Source: an uncultured Vampirovibrio sp. (GTDB taxonomy: Bacteria > Cyanobacteriota > Vampirovibrionia > Gastranaerophilales > Gastranaerophilaceae). From it: 64,000 nt of DNA. The notes under the pieces are model-generated. The model was given only the letters and a program-made list of their open reading frames with translations. It searched no databases and was not told where the DNA came from. Location: contig CAJTLW010000006.1 in assembly GCA_910577515.1 (NCBI GenBank), forward strand, positions 1 through 64,000. Reading direction: 5' to 3'. This document shows, piece after piece, positions 34,553 to 44,935 of the stretch. Numbering within the stretch: the stretch's first letter is position 1; each line of letters opens with the position of its first letter. The translations under genes were made by a program, and so were the position numbers.

Positions 34553-35440
34553 CTAGCTGTCTAAAAGCTTTTCCAGTGCGGCTATTTTCATTTTATCAAT
34601 ATCAGGGGCTTTTCCTGTCCAAATTTCAAAAGCTCTTGCTCCTTGATATACAAGCATATCAAGCCCGCCTATGTATTCTTTACCTGCACTGATTGCATTT
34701 TTGATTAATTCCGTTTTTATCGGGTTATAAACAATATCATAAACAAGCCCGCTATCAGGCAGTGTTTTCACAATATTTTCAGCCAAGGGCGAAACATCGG
34801 CATATTTACCCTTCATCCCTAAAGGCGTTGTATTTACAACAATTGCACAATCTTCAAGTGTCTTTAAAAATTCGTTTTGAATTAAATTTATCTTAATTTC
34901 GGGAAATTTTTGCCTAAAACCCTCAATTACACCATGAGAATCAATTATATTTCTTGTATAAAAATCAATCTCGGATACTCCAAGGCTTTTAAGACCAACA
35001 ACAACACCTCTTGCTGCTCCGCCAGTTCCTAAAATTGCAGCTTTTTTGCCTTTTAAATCAAGGTTTTCAATGGGTTTTATAAAACCATATATATCTGTAT
35101 TAAACCCCTCTAAAGATTTATCCTCTAAAATTTTTACAGTGTTAACAGAGCCTGCAAGGTTTGCATATTCATCCACTTTGGATAAAAACAATGAAATCGG
35201 CACTTTATGCGGAATTGTAACATTAAAACCGAAATAATTATCCCGCTTTAACATCTTTATCCTATCCACCAAATCTTCAGGTTCCGTTTCAAGCGCATTA
35301 TATTCACCATTAAGCCCCAAATCTTTAAGCGCCGCAGTATGCATAACTGAACTTAAAGAATGGCCTAAGGGATATCCTATAATGCCAAATTTATAATATG
35401 TTTCACCCTGCAGCGGGCCTTTTGCGGAAACATCTGTCAT
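34553..35440 (-). CDS. aroE: Shikimate 5-dehydrogenase
   Basis: The 295-residue NADP-dependent enzyme reduces 3-dehydroshikimate in the chorismate pathway. GYPLGHSLSSVMHTAA, NVTIPHKVPI (Lys in the active site), NTDIYGF, the dinucleotide loop LGTGGAARGV, VNTTPLGM and GLDMLVYQGARAFEIWTG are present in order. Its start overlaps the topA stop, so it is the last gene of the fixC-to-aroE run. Confidence 0.96.
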   Translation of the reverse strand: MTDVSAKGPLQGETYYKFGIIGYPLGHSLSSVMHTAALKDLGLNGEYNALETEPEDLVDRIKMLKRDNYFGFNVTIPHKVPISLFLSKVDEYANLAGSVNTVKILEDKSLEGFNTDIYGFIKPIENLDLKGKKAAILGTGGAARGVVVGLKSLGVSEIDFYTRNIIDSHGVIEGFRQKFPEIKINLIQNEFLKTLEDCAIVVNTTPLGMKGKYADVSPLAENIVKTLPDSGLVYDIVYNPIKTELIKNAISAGKEYIGGLDMLVYQGARAFEIWTGKAPDIDKMKIAALEKLLDS

Positions 35441-37758
35441 TATTCATCCTCCGGCATGGGTTTTGAAAATTTGCATGTTTTATTTGAACAACCTATTTTA
35501 TTTCCGCTCTTTAAGAATTTTTTAACAAGCAAACTTCCGCAATCAGGGCATTTTTCACCAGTAGGCTCATTCCAAACTGCAAAATCACAATCAGGATATT
35601 TTGAACATCCGTAAAATGTTTTGCCATACCTTGAACGCCTTTGGATTAATTCACCATCACGCCCTTCACCAGCACATTTCGGGCATTTTACACCTGATGA
35701 AATAACAATCGATTTTCTTGCCTTACATTTTTCATCAAGGCACTGGTAATATTTCCCATAAGGCCCTGTCTTTATAACGGTTTTGCCGCCACATTTTTCA
35801 CATTTAACATCCGTTTCTTCATCAACAGCAGGCGCCTTTGCCTCTCCGCCATCTAAAGGCATCATAGTCTTACATTCAGGATACCCTGAACATCCTAAAA
35901 ACTGCTTTCCGAACCTGCTTGTTTTTACAACCATCTTTTTGCCGCAATTAGGACAGACAACATCAGATTCTATAATAACGCGCTCCATATTATTTTTGGC
36001 ATTTTCAACAACAACAGAAAACGGTTTATAAAAATCTTTTAAAACATTGATTGAATTTGCCTTATCATCCGCTATATCATCAAGTTTTAATTCCATTGAA
36101 GCTGTAAACTGATAATCCATAATATCTACAAAATGTTTAACAAGCTGATCTGAAATTGTACGCCCTAAAATCGTTGGCTTCAGTGCCTTATCAAGCTTTT
36201 CAACATAACCGCGCTGCTGGATTTTTGTAATAATCGGAGCATAAGTTGAAGGACGTCCGATACCGTATTCTTCAAGCTGTTTTACAAGGGATGCTTCTGA
36301 AAACCTTGCAGGGGGCTGCGTAAAGTGTTGTTTAGGGTCAAGCTTTTTAAAATCAAGAATATCCCCTTCTTTAAGGTCTGGAATTTTTTTCACTTCTTCT
36401 GCTTCATCGTCGGTATACACCTTCAAAAAGCCGTCAAATTCAACCTTTGATGTGCCAGTTTTAAAAACATACTCCCCTGCTTCAATATCAACAGTGTGGT
36501 TTTTAATTTTGGCATTTTCCATCTGTGATGCCATAAACCTTGACCAGATAAGCTTGTAGAGCCTATATTGCTCACTTGTTAAATATTTTTTAATACTCTC
36601 TGGTGTTCTTTCAATGTATGAAGGACGTATGGCTTCATGCGCATCCTGAACATTTTTCTTTTTACCCTTATTATAGTCATTGGCTTCTTTCGGGTAATAC
36701 TTTTCGCCAAAATTATATGTAATATATTCTTTTGCGGCATCTCTTGCATCATCAGATATCCTGACACTATCTGTTCTCATATAGGTAATAAGCCCGATTG
36801 CACCTTCTTCGCCAAGCTCTATCCCTTCATAAAGCTTTTGGGCAATCTGCATGGTTTTCGCAACACCGTAACCAAGTTTTGAACTTGCTTCCCTTTGCAA
36901 AGTAGATGTTATAAAGGGCGCTTGCGGCTTTCTAATTGAATCTCTTGTTGCAATTTTTGAAACCTGATATTTAGCCTTCTCAAGCTCTTTTAAAATTTTA
37001 TCCGCTTCTTCTTTGTTTGAAATATTAATTTTCTCATCTTTTCCGCCTGAGCCTTTTTTCTTTGATAATTCAGCCAAAAATTCAAACCCGTCTTTTGCTA
37101 AAAGCGCATCAATGCTCCAGTATTCAACAGGTATAAATGCTTCAATTTCAGCTTCTCTTTCACAAATCATACGAAGCGCAACAGATTGAACTCTTCCCGC
37201 TGAAAGCCTGAAATTTCTCAATTTTTCCCATAAAATAGGGCTGATTTTAAAACCTACAAGCCTGTCCAATATCTGTCTTGTCTGCTGCGCCTTGACTTTA
37301 AGCATATCTATATCTCTATAGTTTGCAACAGCATCTTTTATCGCCTTTGGGGTAATTTCGTTAAATACGATACGATAAATTTTATCTTCAGGAACCTTTA
37401 AAACTTCCTTAACATGCCATGCTATAGCTTCTCCCTCGCGGTCCGGGTCGGATGCAAGGTATATGCGGCTCGCATTTTTTGCAAGTTTATTTAAAGTATC
37501 AACAACTTTTTGTTTTTCAGGAATTACAGAAAACGTAGGTTTAAAATCATTATCAACATCAAACCCTAAACCCTTTGGCGGCAAATCCCTTATATGCCCG
37601 AAACTTGCTTCAATAACATAATCATTTCCCAAAATCTTTTTTATGGTTTTTGATTTAGCTGGCGACTCTACTATTACAAGCGCTTTGCCTTTAGTATTCG
37701 TGCTTTTATCTTTAGTTTCAGTCTTTGCTGTAGTTTTTTTTGTCGTTTTTGCTGCCAT
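35440..37758 (-). CDS. topA: DNA topoisomerase I
   Basis: The 772-residue type IA enzyme relaxes negative supercoils. It has the TOPRIM domain (VIVESPAKSKTI, DPDREGEAIAWH), the catalytic segment GLITYMRTDSVRIS with the active Tyr, and four C-terminal Cys4 zinc ribbons (CPNC, CEKC, CPKC, CPDC starts) that bind single-stranded DNA. A Lys/Thr-rich tail of about 25 residues precedes the TOPRIM domain. dprA lies 13 nt upstream. Confidence 0.98.
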   Translation of the reverse strand: MAAKTTKKTTAKTETKDKSTNTKGKALVIVESPAKSKTIKKILGNDYVIEASFGHIRDLPPKGLGFDVDNDFKPTFSVIPEKQKVVDTLNKLAKNASRIYLASDPDREGEAIAWHVKEVLKVPEDKIYRIVFNEITPKAIKDAVANYRDIDMLKVKAQQTRQILDRLVGFKISPILWEKLRNFRLSAGRVQSVALRMICEREAEIEAFIPVEYWSIDALLAKDGFEFLAELSKKKGSGGKDEKINISNKEEADKILKELEKAKYQVSKIATRDSIRKPQAPFITSTLQREASSKLGYGVAKTMQIAQKLYEGIELGEEGAIGLITYMRTDSVRISDDARDAAKEYITYNFGEKYYPKEANDYNKGKKKNVQDAHEAIRPSYIERTPESIKKYLTSEQYRLYKLIWSRFMASQMENAKIKNHTVDIEAGEYVFKTGTSKVEFDGFLKVYTDDEAEEVKKIPDLKEGDILDFKKLDPKQHFTQPPARFSEASLVKQLEEYGIGRPSTYAPIITKIQQRGYVEKLDKALKPTILGRTISDQLVKHFVDIMDYQFTASMELKLDDIADDKANSINVLKDFYKPFSVVVENAKNNMERVIIESDVVCPNCGKKMVVKTSRFGKQFLGCSGYPECKTMMPLDGGEAKAPAVDEETDVKCEKCGGKTVIKTGPYGKYYQCLDEKCKARKSIVISSGVKCPKCAGEGRDGELIQRRSRYGKTFYGCSKYPDCDFAVWNEPTGEKCPDCGSLLVKKFLKSGNKIGCSNKTCKFSKPMPEDE

Positions 37759-37771
37759 AATTATCTTTTAA

Positions 37772-38890
37772 TTAATTCCTCTTACAAATAAAATAGTTCC
37801 CTCCGGCTTGTTTTATTAAACCCTTAAGTTCCATTGATGTCAAGCTCGCCATTAATTCATCAAATGGGATACTTGTTTTTTGGCTTAAATCTTCCATGCT
37901 TTGTGCCTCTATTGAAATAATTTCATAAAGTTCTTTTTCAACCCCATCCACGTCAGGTGCAAAAGCTGCACCGGCAGATGTTTCAGCTTCCCAATTCAGC
38001 GCTTCCAGTATATCTTCAGCATTTGTTACCATTGATGCACCGTTTTTTAAAAGATAATAAATACCTTCCGTATTAGGGTTTGAAATCAGCCCCGGCATGC
38101 ACATTAATTCACGGTTAAAATCTAAAGTAAGCCTTGCGCTTATCATAGCGCCCGATTTCATTCTTGCTTCAGCAACAACTGTTCCATAAGACATCCCGAC
38201 AACAATTCTGTTCCTTTGCGGAAACTGATGAGCCATAGGAGGCAATTCATAAGGATATTCGCTTAAAATTACTCCACCTCCCTGCTCAATTTCCGTATAC
38301 AATTTTTTATTTGAAGAAGGATAGGTAAATTTAAACCCTGACCCTATCACCCCTATTGTTTTTAAACCGCATTCAAGCGCACTTTTGTGGCTTCTTGCAT
38401 CAATTCCTTCCGCTAAGCCTGAAACCACAACAATATCAGTTCCTAAAAACCCTGAAATTATTCCATTTAGCGCTTCTTTAGCATTCATTGAAGCTTTTCT
38501 GGAGCCAACAAAAGCAACCGTTCTATCTATATTTATCCCGTCAAACTCTCCCTTATAATAAAGCATCAGAGGAAAATCAGGGATATTTTTTAAAAGCTTT
38601 GGGTATTTTTCATCATTGTATGTGAAATATTTAACTCCTAAAGCCCCTGCTCCGTTTAAAAATTCTTCATAAATTTTATCAGGGTCTGTTTCATCTCTTT
38701 TTTTAAGAAAATCTCTGGGAATACTTATCTCGCCATCGTTTGTCGCATAAAAATTCTTTAAATCTTCACTTTCCGCATTAAATGTTTTTTCAATATCAAA
38801 ATTAAAATATTCAAAAAGTTTCGCCTTAAATAAGGGGTTATTTATGCATAAATTACTCAGCGCAAGAAAATATTTATCAGTTTGCTCCAT
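37772..38890 (-). CDS. dprA: DNA-processing protein DprA (Smf)
   Basis: The 372-residue protein loads RecA on incoming single-stranded DNA during natural transformation. It has the Rossmann-like core with VGSRKASMNA, SGLAEGIDARSHKSAL and VIGSGF, and a C-terminal winged-helix-like DNA-binding segment (SMEDLSQKTSIPFDELMASL). The dprA-topA order is common in bacteria. Its start overlaps the TPR gene stop by 14 nt. Confidence 0.95.
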   Translation of the reverse strand: MEQTDKYFLALSNLCINNPLFKAKLFEYFNFDIEKTFNAESEDLKNFYATNDGEISIPRDFLKKRDETDPDKIYEEFLNGAGALGVKYFTYNDEKYPKLLKNIPDFPLMLYYKGEFDGINIDRTVAFVGSRKASMNAKEALNGIISGFLGTDIVVVSGLAEGIDARSHKSALECGLKTIGVIGSGFKFTYPSSNKKLYTEIEQGGGVILSEYPYELPPMAHQFPQRNRIVVGMSYGTVVAEARMKSGAMISARLTLDFNRELMCMPGLISNPNTEGIYYLLKNGASMVTNAEDILEALNWEAETSAGAAFAPDVDGVEKELYEIISIEAQSMEDLSQKTSIPFDELMASLTSMELKGLIKQAGGNYFICKRN

Positions 38891-39875
38891 CTTGCCCCCC
38901 TTGAGGCTGTTCTTCGGGCATTATTTCAGGGTTTTCAGGCTCTTCATTAATTTCGGAGCAGTCTCTTAATTCCTTCATAACAGCAAATTTGTCAAAACTG
39001 AGTGAAAATTCATTTTTTAGCGCCATTTCAAGGCACTTTCTGTATCCTTTTAAATCCCCTTTTTGTTCATAAATTTTAGAATAAAGGAAGAAAAAATCTC
39101 CGCTTTCAGCCAAGTTTTCCTTCATCTCATCCAAAACAGAAGCTGCCGTTTCAAAATCACCCATTTTTATATACAATTGTATCAATAATTTATATGCTTC
39201 TTTATCTTTACTGTTTTTCTCAATGGTCAAATTCAGCATTATAACAGCGTTTTCTATATCCCCTTTTTCATAAAAAATCTGCCCAAGGTTGAAATACGCC
39301 CACGAATAATCTCCAGATAGCTGCACCACTTTTTTATATTCTTCCACAGCTTTATCAATTTCGCCAATTTTATGATACATATTCCCTAAATGAAAATGCG
39401 CGAAATAATCCCCGAAATTATACTCTATGGCTTTTTTGAAACATTTTATTGCGTTTTCTATATCTCCTTTTTTAGCTAAAATACAACCGATACAAAAAAA
39501 GGAATTGGAATCATCAGCCTCTAAGCACACAACTCTTTTAAACTGCATCAAAGCTTCATCATCCTGCCCCAAATTTTCATAGGCAAGCGCCAGATTGTAA
39601 ATAAAATCAGGCTCGTCTTCTTTTAATTCAACCGCTTTTTTATAAGCCTCAAGTGCGAATTTAAACTGTTTTAATTTTTCCCAGCAAATTCCTATATTAA
39701 AATAAAGATTAGCATCATTTGGAAAAGTATTTGATAAATACAGAAGCTGTTTCAGCGCCATAGAATCAAACCCCATATCAAGACACATCATTGCAATTTC
39801 ACGCCTTGCCTGAAAATTTGTAGGGTCTGTTTCTATTGTTTTTTTTAAACTTTCAAACCTTTGAACATCATTCAT
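38877..39875 (-). CDS. Tetratricopeptide repeat protein
   Basis: The 332-residue protein is built of about eight TPR helical pairs (for example NLYFNIGICWEKLKQFKFAL, DFIYNLALAYENLGQDDEAL, SWAYFNLGQIFYEKGDIENA), ending in an acidic, Pro/Gln-rich tail. No signal peptide is seen. TPR solenoids hold protein partners; the partner is unknown. It sits between an acidic unknown protein and dprA in one operon. Confidence 0.9.
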   Translation of the reverse strand: MNDVQRFESLKKTIETDPTNFQARREIAMMCLDMGFDSMALKQLLYLSNTFPNDANLYFNIGICWEKLKQFKFALEAYKKAVELKEDEPDFIYNLALAYENLGQDDEALMQFKRVVCLEADDSNSFFCIGCILAKKGDIENAIKCFKKAIEYNFGDYFAHFHLGNMYHKIGEIDKAVEEYKKVVQLSGDYSWAYFNLGQIFYEKGDIENAVIMLNLTIEKNSKDKEAYKLLIQLYIKMGDFETAASVLDEMKENLAESGDFFFLYSKIYEQKGDLKGYRKCLEMALKNEFSLSFDKFAVMKELRDCSEINEEPENPEIMPEEQPQGGQDGAN

Positions 39876-39884
39876 CAGATAAAC

Positions 39885-40313
39885 TTATATATTTGCATCA
39901 TTTTCATCAATAGCATCAAGGTCTAAAACATTGCCTTCAATGGCATCCTCGTCGGAATCTGCTATAGCATCTGCGTCTTGAACTATTTTTTCAATTACAA
40001 GCTGTGCCATATCAAGGGCAACTTTTTGTCTTGTTTCTTCATCGCACCGCTCTAACATTTGAATTGCCGTTCTAACTGTTGCATCAAGGTCATACCATCT
40101 GTTTGTACCTTTCTGGATAAGACCGTCCTCAACGGCACCTACAATATCTTCAATGTTTGAAAATTCATTGTTATTGATATTGTGTTCTATAATTACTTTA
40201 ATCAAATTAAGCGCAACTGCAATCTGGCTTGCATCGTCTGAATTTGCAAGAGTCCGCATAGACATAGAAAGGACAGGATCCTTGTCATACCAGCGTGAAT
40301 AATATTCATTCAT
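39885..40313 (-). CDS. Conserved acidic protein of unknown function
   Basis: 142 residues from the ATG at 40313, which has AGGAG 7 nt upstream; a longer in-frame reading would overlap fixX. The protein starts NEYYSRWYDKDPVLSMSM, is helical, and ends in a strongly acidic tail (many Asp). I do not recognise the family. It follows the FixX-like ferredoxin at 19 nt and may work with it or be carried in the same operon. Confidence 0.7.
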   Translation of the reverse strand: MNEYYSRWYDKDPVLSMSMRTLANSDDASQIAVALNLIKVIIEHNINNNEFSNIEDIVGAVEDGLIQKGTNRWYDLDATVRTAIQMLERCDEETRQKVALDMAQLVIEKIVQDADAIADSDEDAIEGNVLDLDAIDENDANI

Positions 40314-40332
40314 AATCTTTCTCCTAAAGGTT

Positions 40333-40647
40333 CTATGTGAACTTGTAATAAACACCGCAGCCGGATTTTGGATATCTCCAATCAATAGCCCCGTACGGAC
40401 AGGCAACTTTACATGCTCCGCATTCAAGACAATTTTCATATTCCACGGCTATGCAATCTATTGTACCATCATTTTGAGTGTAATTTTCCTCATTTTCCCC
40501 GCAATCCCTCTGTTTATAAACATTTGCAGGACAAATATTTAAACAAACTTTATCTTCACAAACTTTGCAAATCTCCTGGTTTAAAATAAGATGCGAAGTA
40601 TCATCCGTTTTATATTTAACATTTGTAAGCTTTTTTTCTATATCCAT
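40333..40647 (-). CDS. fixX: Ferredoxin-like protein FixX
   Basis: 104 residues with FixX-type Cys spacing: CKVCEDKVCLNICPANVY and a 4Fe-4S set CLECGACKVACPYGAIDWRYP. FixX partners FixC in passing electrons from the FixAB flavoprotein to quinone or other acceptors. The ATG at 40647 was chosen over a TTG at 40656, which would be only 2 nt from the AGGAG. FixA and FixB are not in the window. Confidence 0.92.
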   Translation of the reverse strand: MDIEKKLTNVKYKTDDTSHLILNQEICKVCEDKVCLNICPANVYKQRDCGENEENYTQNDGTIDCIAVEYENCLECGACKVACPYGAIDWRYPKSGCGVYYKFT

Positions 40648-40700
40648 TTTAAGCAAATCTCCTGATTTTAAAGGGCTTAAGCCTGGTTTGTAAAATACAT

Positions 40701-42044
40701 TTAAAACATAATTTCAAAAAATAATTTTAAAAACGCCTTAAAATCTCGAAATAGTTCCAAAATGCTTCTTTCAAAGAAAACCGTCTTGAAAAATTTTCTG
40801 AATTTACGCTTCTTATCAACATTATCCACCACATGTATGGTTTCCATCAATTCGCCCATTTTATCAGGATAATATTTTAAGATAGAATTTTTCCTTGAAT
40901 AAAGGGTTTCAACCACATTTCTGTAAGATTTCATATCCTTCAAAACAAAACTTCTTCTTAATTTTTCTTCATAAGTTTTTAAAACGTTAAACCTGAATTT
41001 GTTAAGATTTAGCGCAATAATTGCAGTTTCGCCCGCAAGCCTGCCTGATTCAATTGCAAAATTTGTTCCTTCAAAATGCGCACTGTTAATAAGCCCTGCA
41101 GCATCACCAACCACCATAACACCGTTTGCATAAAGCTTTGGCAGATGATTATACCCAAATTCAGGTATCATGTGCGCCGAATATTCAGACTCAGCCCCGC
41201 CTGCAATAAGCCTTTTTACTACAGGATGGCTTTTAAATTTCTCTAAAACCTCATAGGGCTTCATTTTATACAGGGTTAAATCTTCAAGAGAAATCCCCAA
41301 ACCAAGCGAAACAGTGTCTTTAAAGGTATATAAAAAACCTATTGCAAAAGGCGTTACAGGGCGTTTTTTCTTTTTTTCGGTTAAATAAAACCCTGAAAGC
41401 CCCCCGAAAAATTCATACATTGCCCCTTCTCTGGAGCCTTCTTCAAGGCTAAACCTTTCTTCAATGGTTTTTTTATCCAGCTTATAGGTTTCTCTAACCG
41501 CAAGCACCATATCTTTCGGGAAAAATTCTTTTCTAAGCCCGATATCCTTACTTAAAAGCGAATTTACACCATCCGCTAAAATTACAATCGGTGCAAAATA
41601 CTTTTCCTGCTCCGTTTTCACCCCAACAACAGAGCCATTTTTATAAATCAATTTTTTAACAAGCGTTTTTGGGGCAAAAAATACCCCCTCAGCCTTCGCC
41701 TGCTGCACCATCCAGTTGTCAAATTTCGGCCGGAACACTGTTGCTGCCGTGTTATCCGCTAGAGATGAAGATTTAATATCAACAGAGCCTGAACTGTTTA
41801 AAAAAGAATAAGTACGGTGAACAATAAAACGTTCATAAGGCGCTTCGCTAAAGGTTTTTGGGAACAAAGATTTAACGGAATTTAAATAAACCGCCCCGCC
41901 AAACATATTTTTAGTCCCCGCCATATCGGAACGCTCTAAAACAACAACATTTCTGCCTGCCCTTTTTAAAGTCAAAGCGGCGCTAACTCCGGCAGGGCCT
42001 GCACCTACAACTATCGCATCAATATTAAATTTACTTCTCTCCAT
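40701..42044 (-). CDS. fixC: FixC-like electron-transfer flavoprotein dehydrogenase
   Basis: The 447-residue FAD protein has the dinucleotide fold IVVGAGPAGVSAALTLKRAG, a second FAD element LADGVNSLLS, and GVMVVGDAAGLINSAHFEGTNFAIESGR, typical of FixC/ETF-quinone oxidoreductases. It acts at the membrane face with FixX. It opens a seven-gene minus-strand run ending in aroE. A TATAAT box ends 10 nt before the ATG, leaving almost no leader. Confidence 0.92.
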   Translation of the reverse strand: MERSKFNIDAIVVGAGPAGVSAALTLKRAGRNVVVLERSDMAGTKNMFGGAVYLNSVKSLFPKTFSEAPYERFIVHRTYSFLNSSGSVDIKSSSLADNTAATVFRPKFDNWMVQQAKAEGVFFAPKTLVKKLIYKNGSVVGVKTEQEKYFAPIVILADGVNSLLSKDIGLRKEFFPKDMVLAVRETYKLDKKTIEERFSLEEGSREGAMYEFFGGLSGFYLTEKKKKRPVTPFAIGFLYTFKDTVSLGLGISLEDLTLYKMKPYEVLEKFKSHPVVKRLIAGGAESEYSAHMIPEFGYNHLPKLYANGVMVVGDAAGLINSAHFEGTNFAIESGRLAGETAIIALNLNKFRFNVLKTYEEKLRRSFVLKDMKSYRNVVETLYSRKNSILKYYPDKMGELMETIHVVDNVDKKRKFRKFFKTVFFERSILELFRDFKAFLKLFFEIMF

Positions 42045-42159
42045 AATAAAACCAATTATACAACAATTATAAAAATTTTAAGATATTATTACAATTAAGT
42101 TACGCAGGCTAAAATTTTTGTGATAATATTTACTTAAAAAAGAATTTGAGGCTGAAATT

Positions 42160-44838
42160 ATGAATAATAAACCAAAAACGTGTGATGAAATAAGGGAAGC
42201 TTTTTTAAGCTTTTTTGAAAAAAACCACCAGCATACAAGGATAAAAAGCTCATCTTTGGTGCCAAATAACCCGACAATTTTACTTACAACAGCAGGAATG
42301 GTACAGTTTATCCCCTATTTTTTAGGAATTGAAACCCCGCCTTATAAACCTGCAAGGGCAACTTCCTGCCAAAAATGTGCAAGAGCAGGCGGAAAAGATT
42401 CAGATATTGAAAATGTGGGCAGAACACCCCGCCACCATACGTTTTTTGAAATGCTTGGAAATTTCAGCTTCGGCGACTATTTTAAAGAAGAAATCATCCC
42501 CTGGAGCTGGGATTTTGTCACAAATTATTTAGGCCTTGATAAAGACCGCCTCTGGATAACAATTTATGAAAATGACGATGAAGCGGGCGAAATCTGGCAA
42601 AAAGCAGGTGTTCCAAAAGAAAGAATTCTAAAAAAAGGCAAAAAAGACAATTTCTGGGGTCCTGTAGGTGTTTCAGGCTCCTGCGGCCCTTGCAGCGAAA
42701 TCCATTACGATTTGGGCGAACATTTAAAATGCTCTGATGACTGCTCAATAGCAACCTGCGAGTGCAACAGATGGGTTGAAATCTGGAACCTCGTATTTAC
42801 AGAACTTTTTCAGGATGAAAAAGGCAATTTACAGCCATTAGAAAAGAAAAATGTCGACACTGGAATGGGCTTAGAGCGTATTGCTATGGTATGCCAAGGT
42901 GTCGCCTCTACCTTTGAAACCGACCTTTTGAGGCAAATTTTAGATGAAGTTTGTAAAATTTCAGGAAAAAAATACGGTGAAAATGAAAAAACCGATATTT
43001 CGTTAAGAATTATTACAGACCACACAAGATGCGTAAGCTTCCTGATTGCAGATGGTGTAACGCCTTCAAATGAAGGCAGGGGCTACGTTTTAAGGATGAT
43101 TTTAAGACGTGCGCTTCGCCACGGATATATGCTAGGTTTAGAGCTTCCGTTCTTAAAACCAATCGTAGACAAGGTTATAGCTATTTACAAAGATGCTTAT
43201 CCTGAACTTTCAGAAAAATCCGAAAAAATACATAAAACAATTTTACAAGAGGAAGAACGCTTCAAACTAACTCTACAGCGTGGTTACAGCCTCATGGAAG
43301 AAATTGTAAAAACCGCAAAAACCAATGGCGAAAAACTCATTTCAGGTGAAAATTGTTTCAAACTCTACGACACTTACGGTTTCCCGCTTGAATTAACCAA
43401 AGAAATCGCACAGGAAAGCTTTATGGAAGTAGATGAAGAAGCGTTCAAAACCCTTATGGCTGAACAAAAAGAGCGCGCCCGCGCTTCAATGCAAAAAGTT
43501 GTTCTGGCTGATGATAAAAACTATACAACCCACCCTGCAACAAATTTTGTTGGATACACTCAAAATAAAGCTAAGGCAAGCGTTTTAGCCATAATCAAAA
43601 ATGGCGAAGAAGTGGATGTTACAAATGAAGATGATATTTCAGATATTATTCTTGATACAACACCATTCTACGCTGAAAGCGGCGGTCAAATCGGGGATAT
43701 CGGGGTTTTAATAACTGAAGACGGCAATACTGTGGACGTTTTAAAAACTTTTAAAGTTCAAAATGTCTTTGCTCACAGAGTTAAAGGCGCAATTTCAAAA
43801 GGTACAAAAGTGAAAGCCGAAATTGATGTTCAAAAAAGGGCTGAAATTCAAAAGCACCACTCGTTAGCACACCTTCTGCAGGCTGCATTGATTGATACGC
43901 TTGGAAAAGAGGTGCATCAGGCAGGTTCACAGGTTGAAGAAAACAGAACAAGATACGATTTTTCGTTTGACCGCGCAATGACAAAGGATGAAATCTCCAA
44001 AACCGAAGCCCTGATTAACTCTTGGATAAATGAAGGGCTAAATTGCAAAACGGAAATTATGGATATAGAAGAAGCCAAAAATTCAGGCGCAATGGCGCTT
44101 TTTGGTGAAAAATACGGCGATAAAGTGCGCGTTGTAAGCTTTATAGATACAAAAAACGGTGAAAAATGCTGCTCCAAAGAGCTTTGCGGCGGATGTCACG
44201 TTCTAAATTCAAAAGATTTACGCCTTGCAAAAATTGTATCAGAGGGCGCAAGTTCAGCAGGCGTAAGAAGAATTGAGATTTTATGCTCAAATTCCGCATT
44301 TGACTATTTAACCGAAAAAACCGCCCGGATTGACGAAATAGCACATAAATACAAGTTGAAAACCGATGAAGTAGCTGAACGTCTGGATAAATTAACAGAA
44401 GAAAATAAGGCTCAAAATGCCCGTATAGCAGAGCTTGAAGCGCAAATTGCAAGCAGCAAATTCGAAACCTTGGCATCCAAAGCGCAGGATGTTCAAATAG
44501 ACGGAAAAGCTGGAAAGCTTTTCATTACGCTGATTGAAGACCATAACCCGAATGCTTTAAAATTTGGTTTAGAAATGTTTGCAAAAAAACTTGGGGAATC
44601 TGTTATTGTATTATGCTCTAAAAAGCCTGATAACGCCGGTTTTGTGATAGCAAAAGTGAGCGATGGTTTTGTAAAAAAAGGAATTTCTGCAGGTGACATC
44701 GTTTCTAAAATTATGAAAGAAACCGAGGGCAAAGGTGGTGGAAAAGCACAAATGGCACAGGGTTCCGCCAAAAATATCACAAATATCAAAGATATTTTCC
44801 AAAAAATCGAAGATGAAATTAAGGAAAAATTAAAATAA
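42160..44838 (+). CDS. alaS: Alanyl-tRNA synthetase
   Basis: The 892-residue class II enzyme charges tRNA-Ala. It has the aminoacylation core (FFEKNHQHTRIKSSSLVP, FTNAGM-like TTAGMVQFIP, RTPRHHTFFEMLGNFSFGDY), the editing domain with HHSLAHLL and CGGCH zinc ligands, and the C-terminal DHHA1 segment GGKAQMAQGSAKN. Length is normal. GAGG precedes the ATG; a GATAAT -10 lies in the fixC-alaS divergent region. Confidence 0.98.
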   Translation: MNNKPKTCDEIREAFLSFFEKNHQHTRIKSSSLVPNNPTILLTTAGMVQFIPYFLGIETPPYKPARATSCQKCARAGGKDSDIENVGRTPRHHTFFEMLGNFSFGDYFKEEIIPWSWDFVTNYLGLDKDRLWITIYENDDEAGEIWQKAGVPKERILKKGKKDNFWGPVGVSGSCGPCSEIHYDLGEHLKCSDDCSIATCECNRWVEIWNLVFTELFQDEKGNLQPLEKKNVDTGMGLERIAMVCQGVASTFETDLLRQILDEVCKISGKKYGENEKTDISLRIITDHTRCVSFLIADGVTPSNEGRGYVLRMILRRALRHGYMLGLELPFLKPIVDKVIAIYKDAYPELSEKSEKIHKTILQEEERFKLTLQRGYSLMEEIVKTAKTNGEKLISGENCFKLYDTYGFPLELTKEIAQESFMEVDEEAFKTLMAEQKERARASMQKVVLADDKNYTTHPATNFVGYTQNKAKASVLAIIKNGEEVDVTNEDDISDIILDTTPFYAESGGQIGDIGVLITEDGNTVDVLKTFKVQNVFAHRVKGAISKGTKVKAEIDVQKRAEIQKHHSLAHLLQAALIDTLGKEVHQAGSQVEENRTRYDFSFDRAMTKDEISKTEALINSWINEGLNCKTEIMDIEEAKNSGAMALFGEKYGDKVRVVSFIDTKNGEKCCSKELCGGCHVLNSKDLRLAKIVSEGASSAGVRRIEILCSNSAFDYLTEKTARIDEIAHKYKLKTDEVAERLDKLTEENKAQNARIAELEAQIASSKFETLASKAQDVQIDGKAGKLFITLIEDHNPNALKFGLEMFAKKLGESVIVLCSKKPDNAGFVIAKVSDGFVKKGISAGDIVSKIMKETEGKGGGKAQMAQGSAKNITNIKDIFQKIEDEIKEKLK

Positions 44839-44860
44839 TTTTTCAGATTTTAAATAAAAT

Positions 44861-44896
44861 AAAAATCCTGCCAATTTTCAAAAGCAGGATTTTTTA
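44861..44896 (+). terminator. Terminator of alaS
   Basis: Perfect stem AAAAATCCTGC (44861-44871) / GCAGGATTTTT (44884-44894), T tail. It can also act for the convergent rsmI transcript. Confidence 0.9.
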
Positions 44897-44935
44897 TTAA
44901 AAAATTAATTTATGTTTAAAAATCAAAAAACCGGT

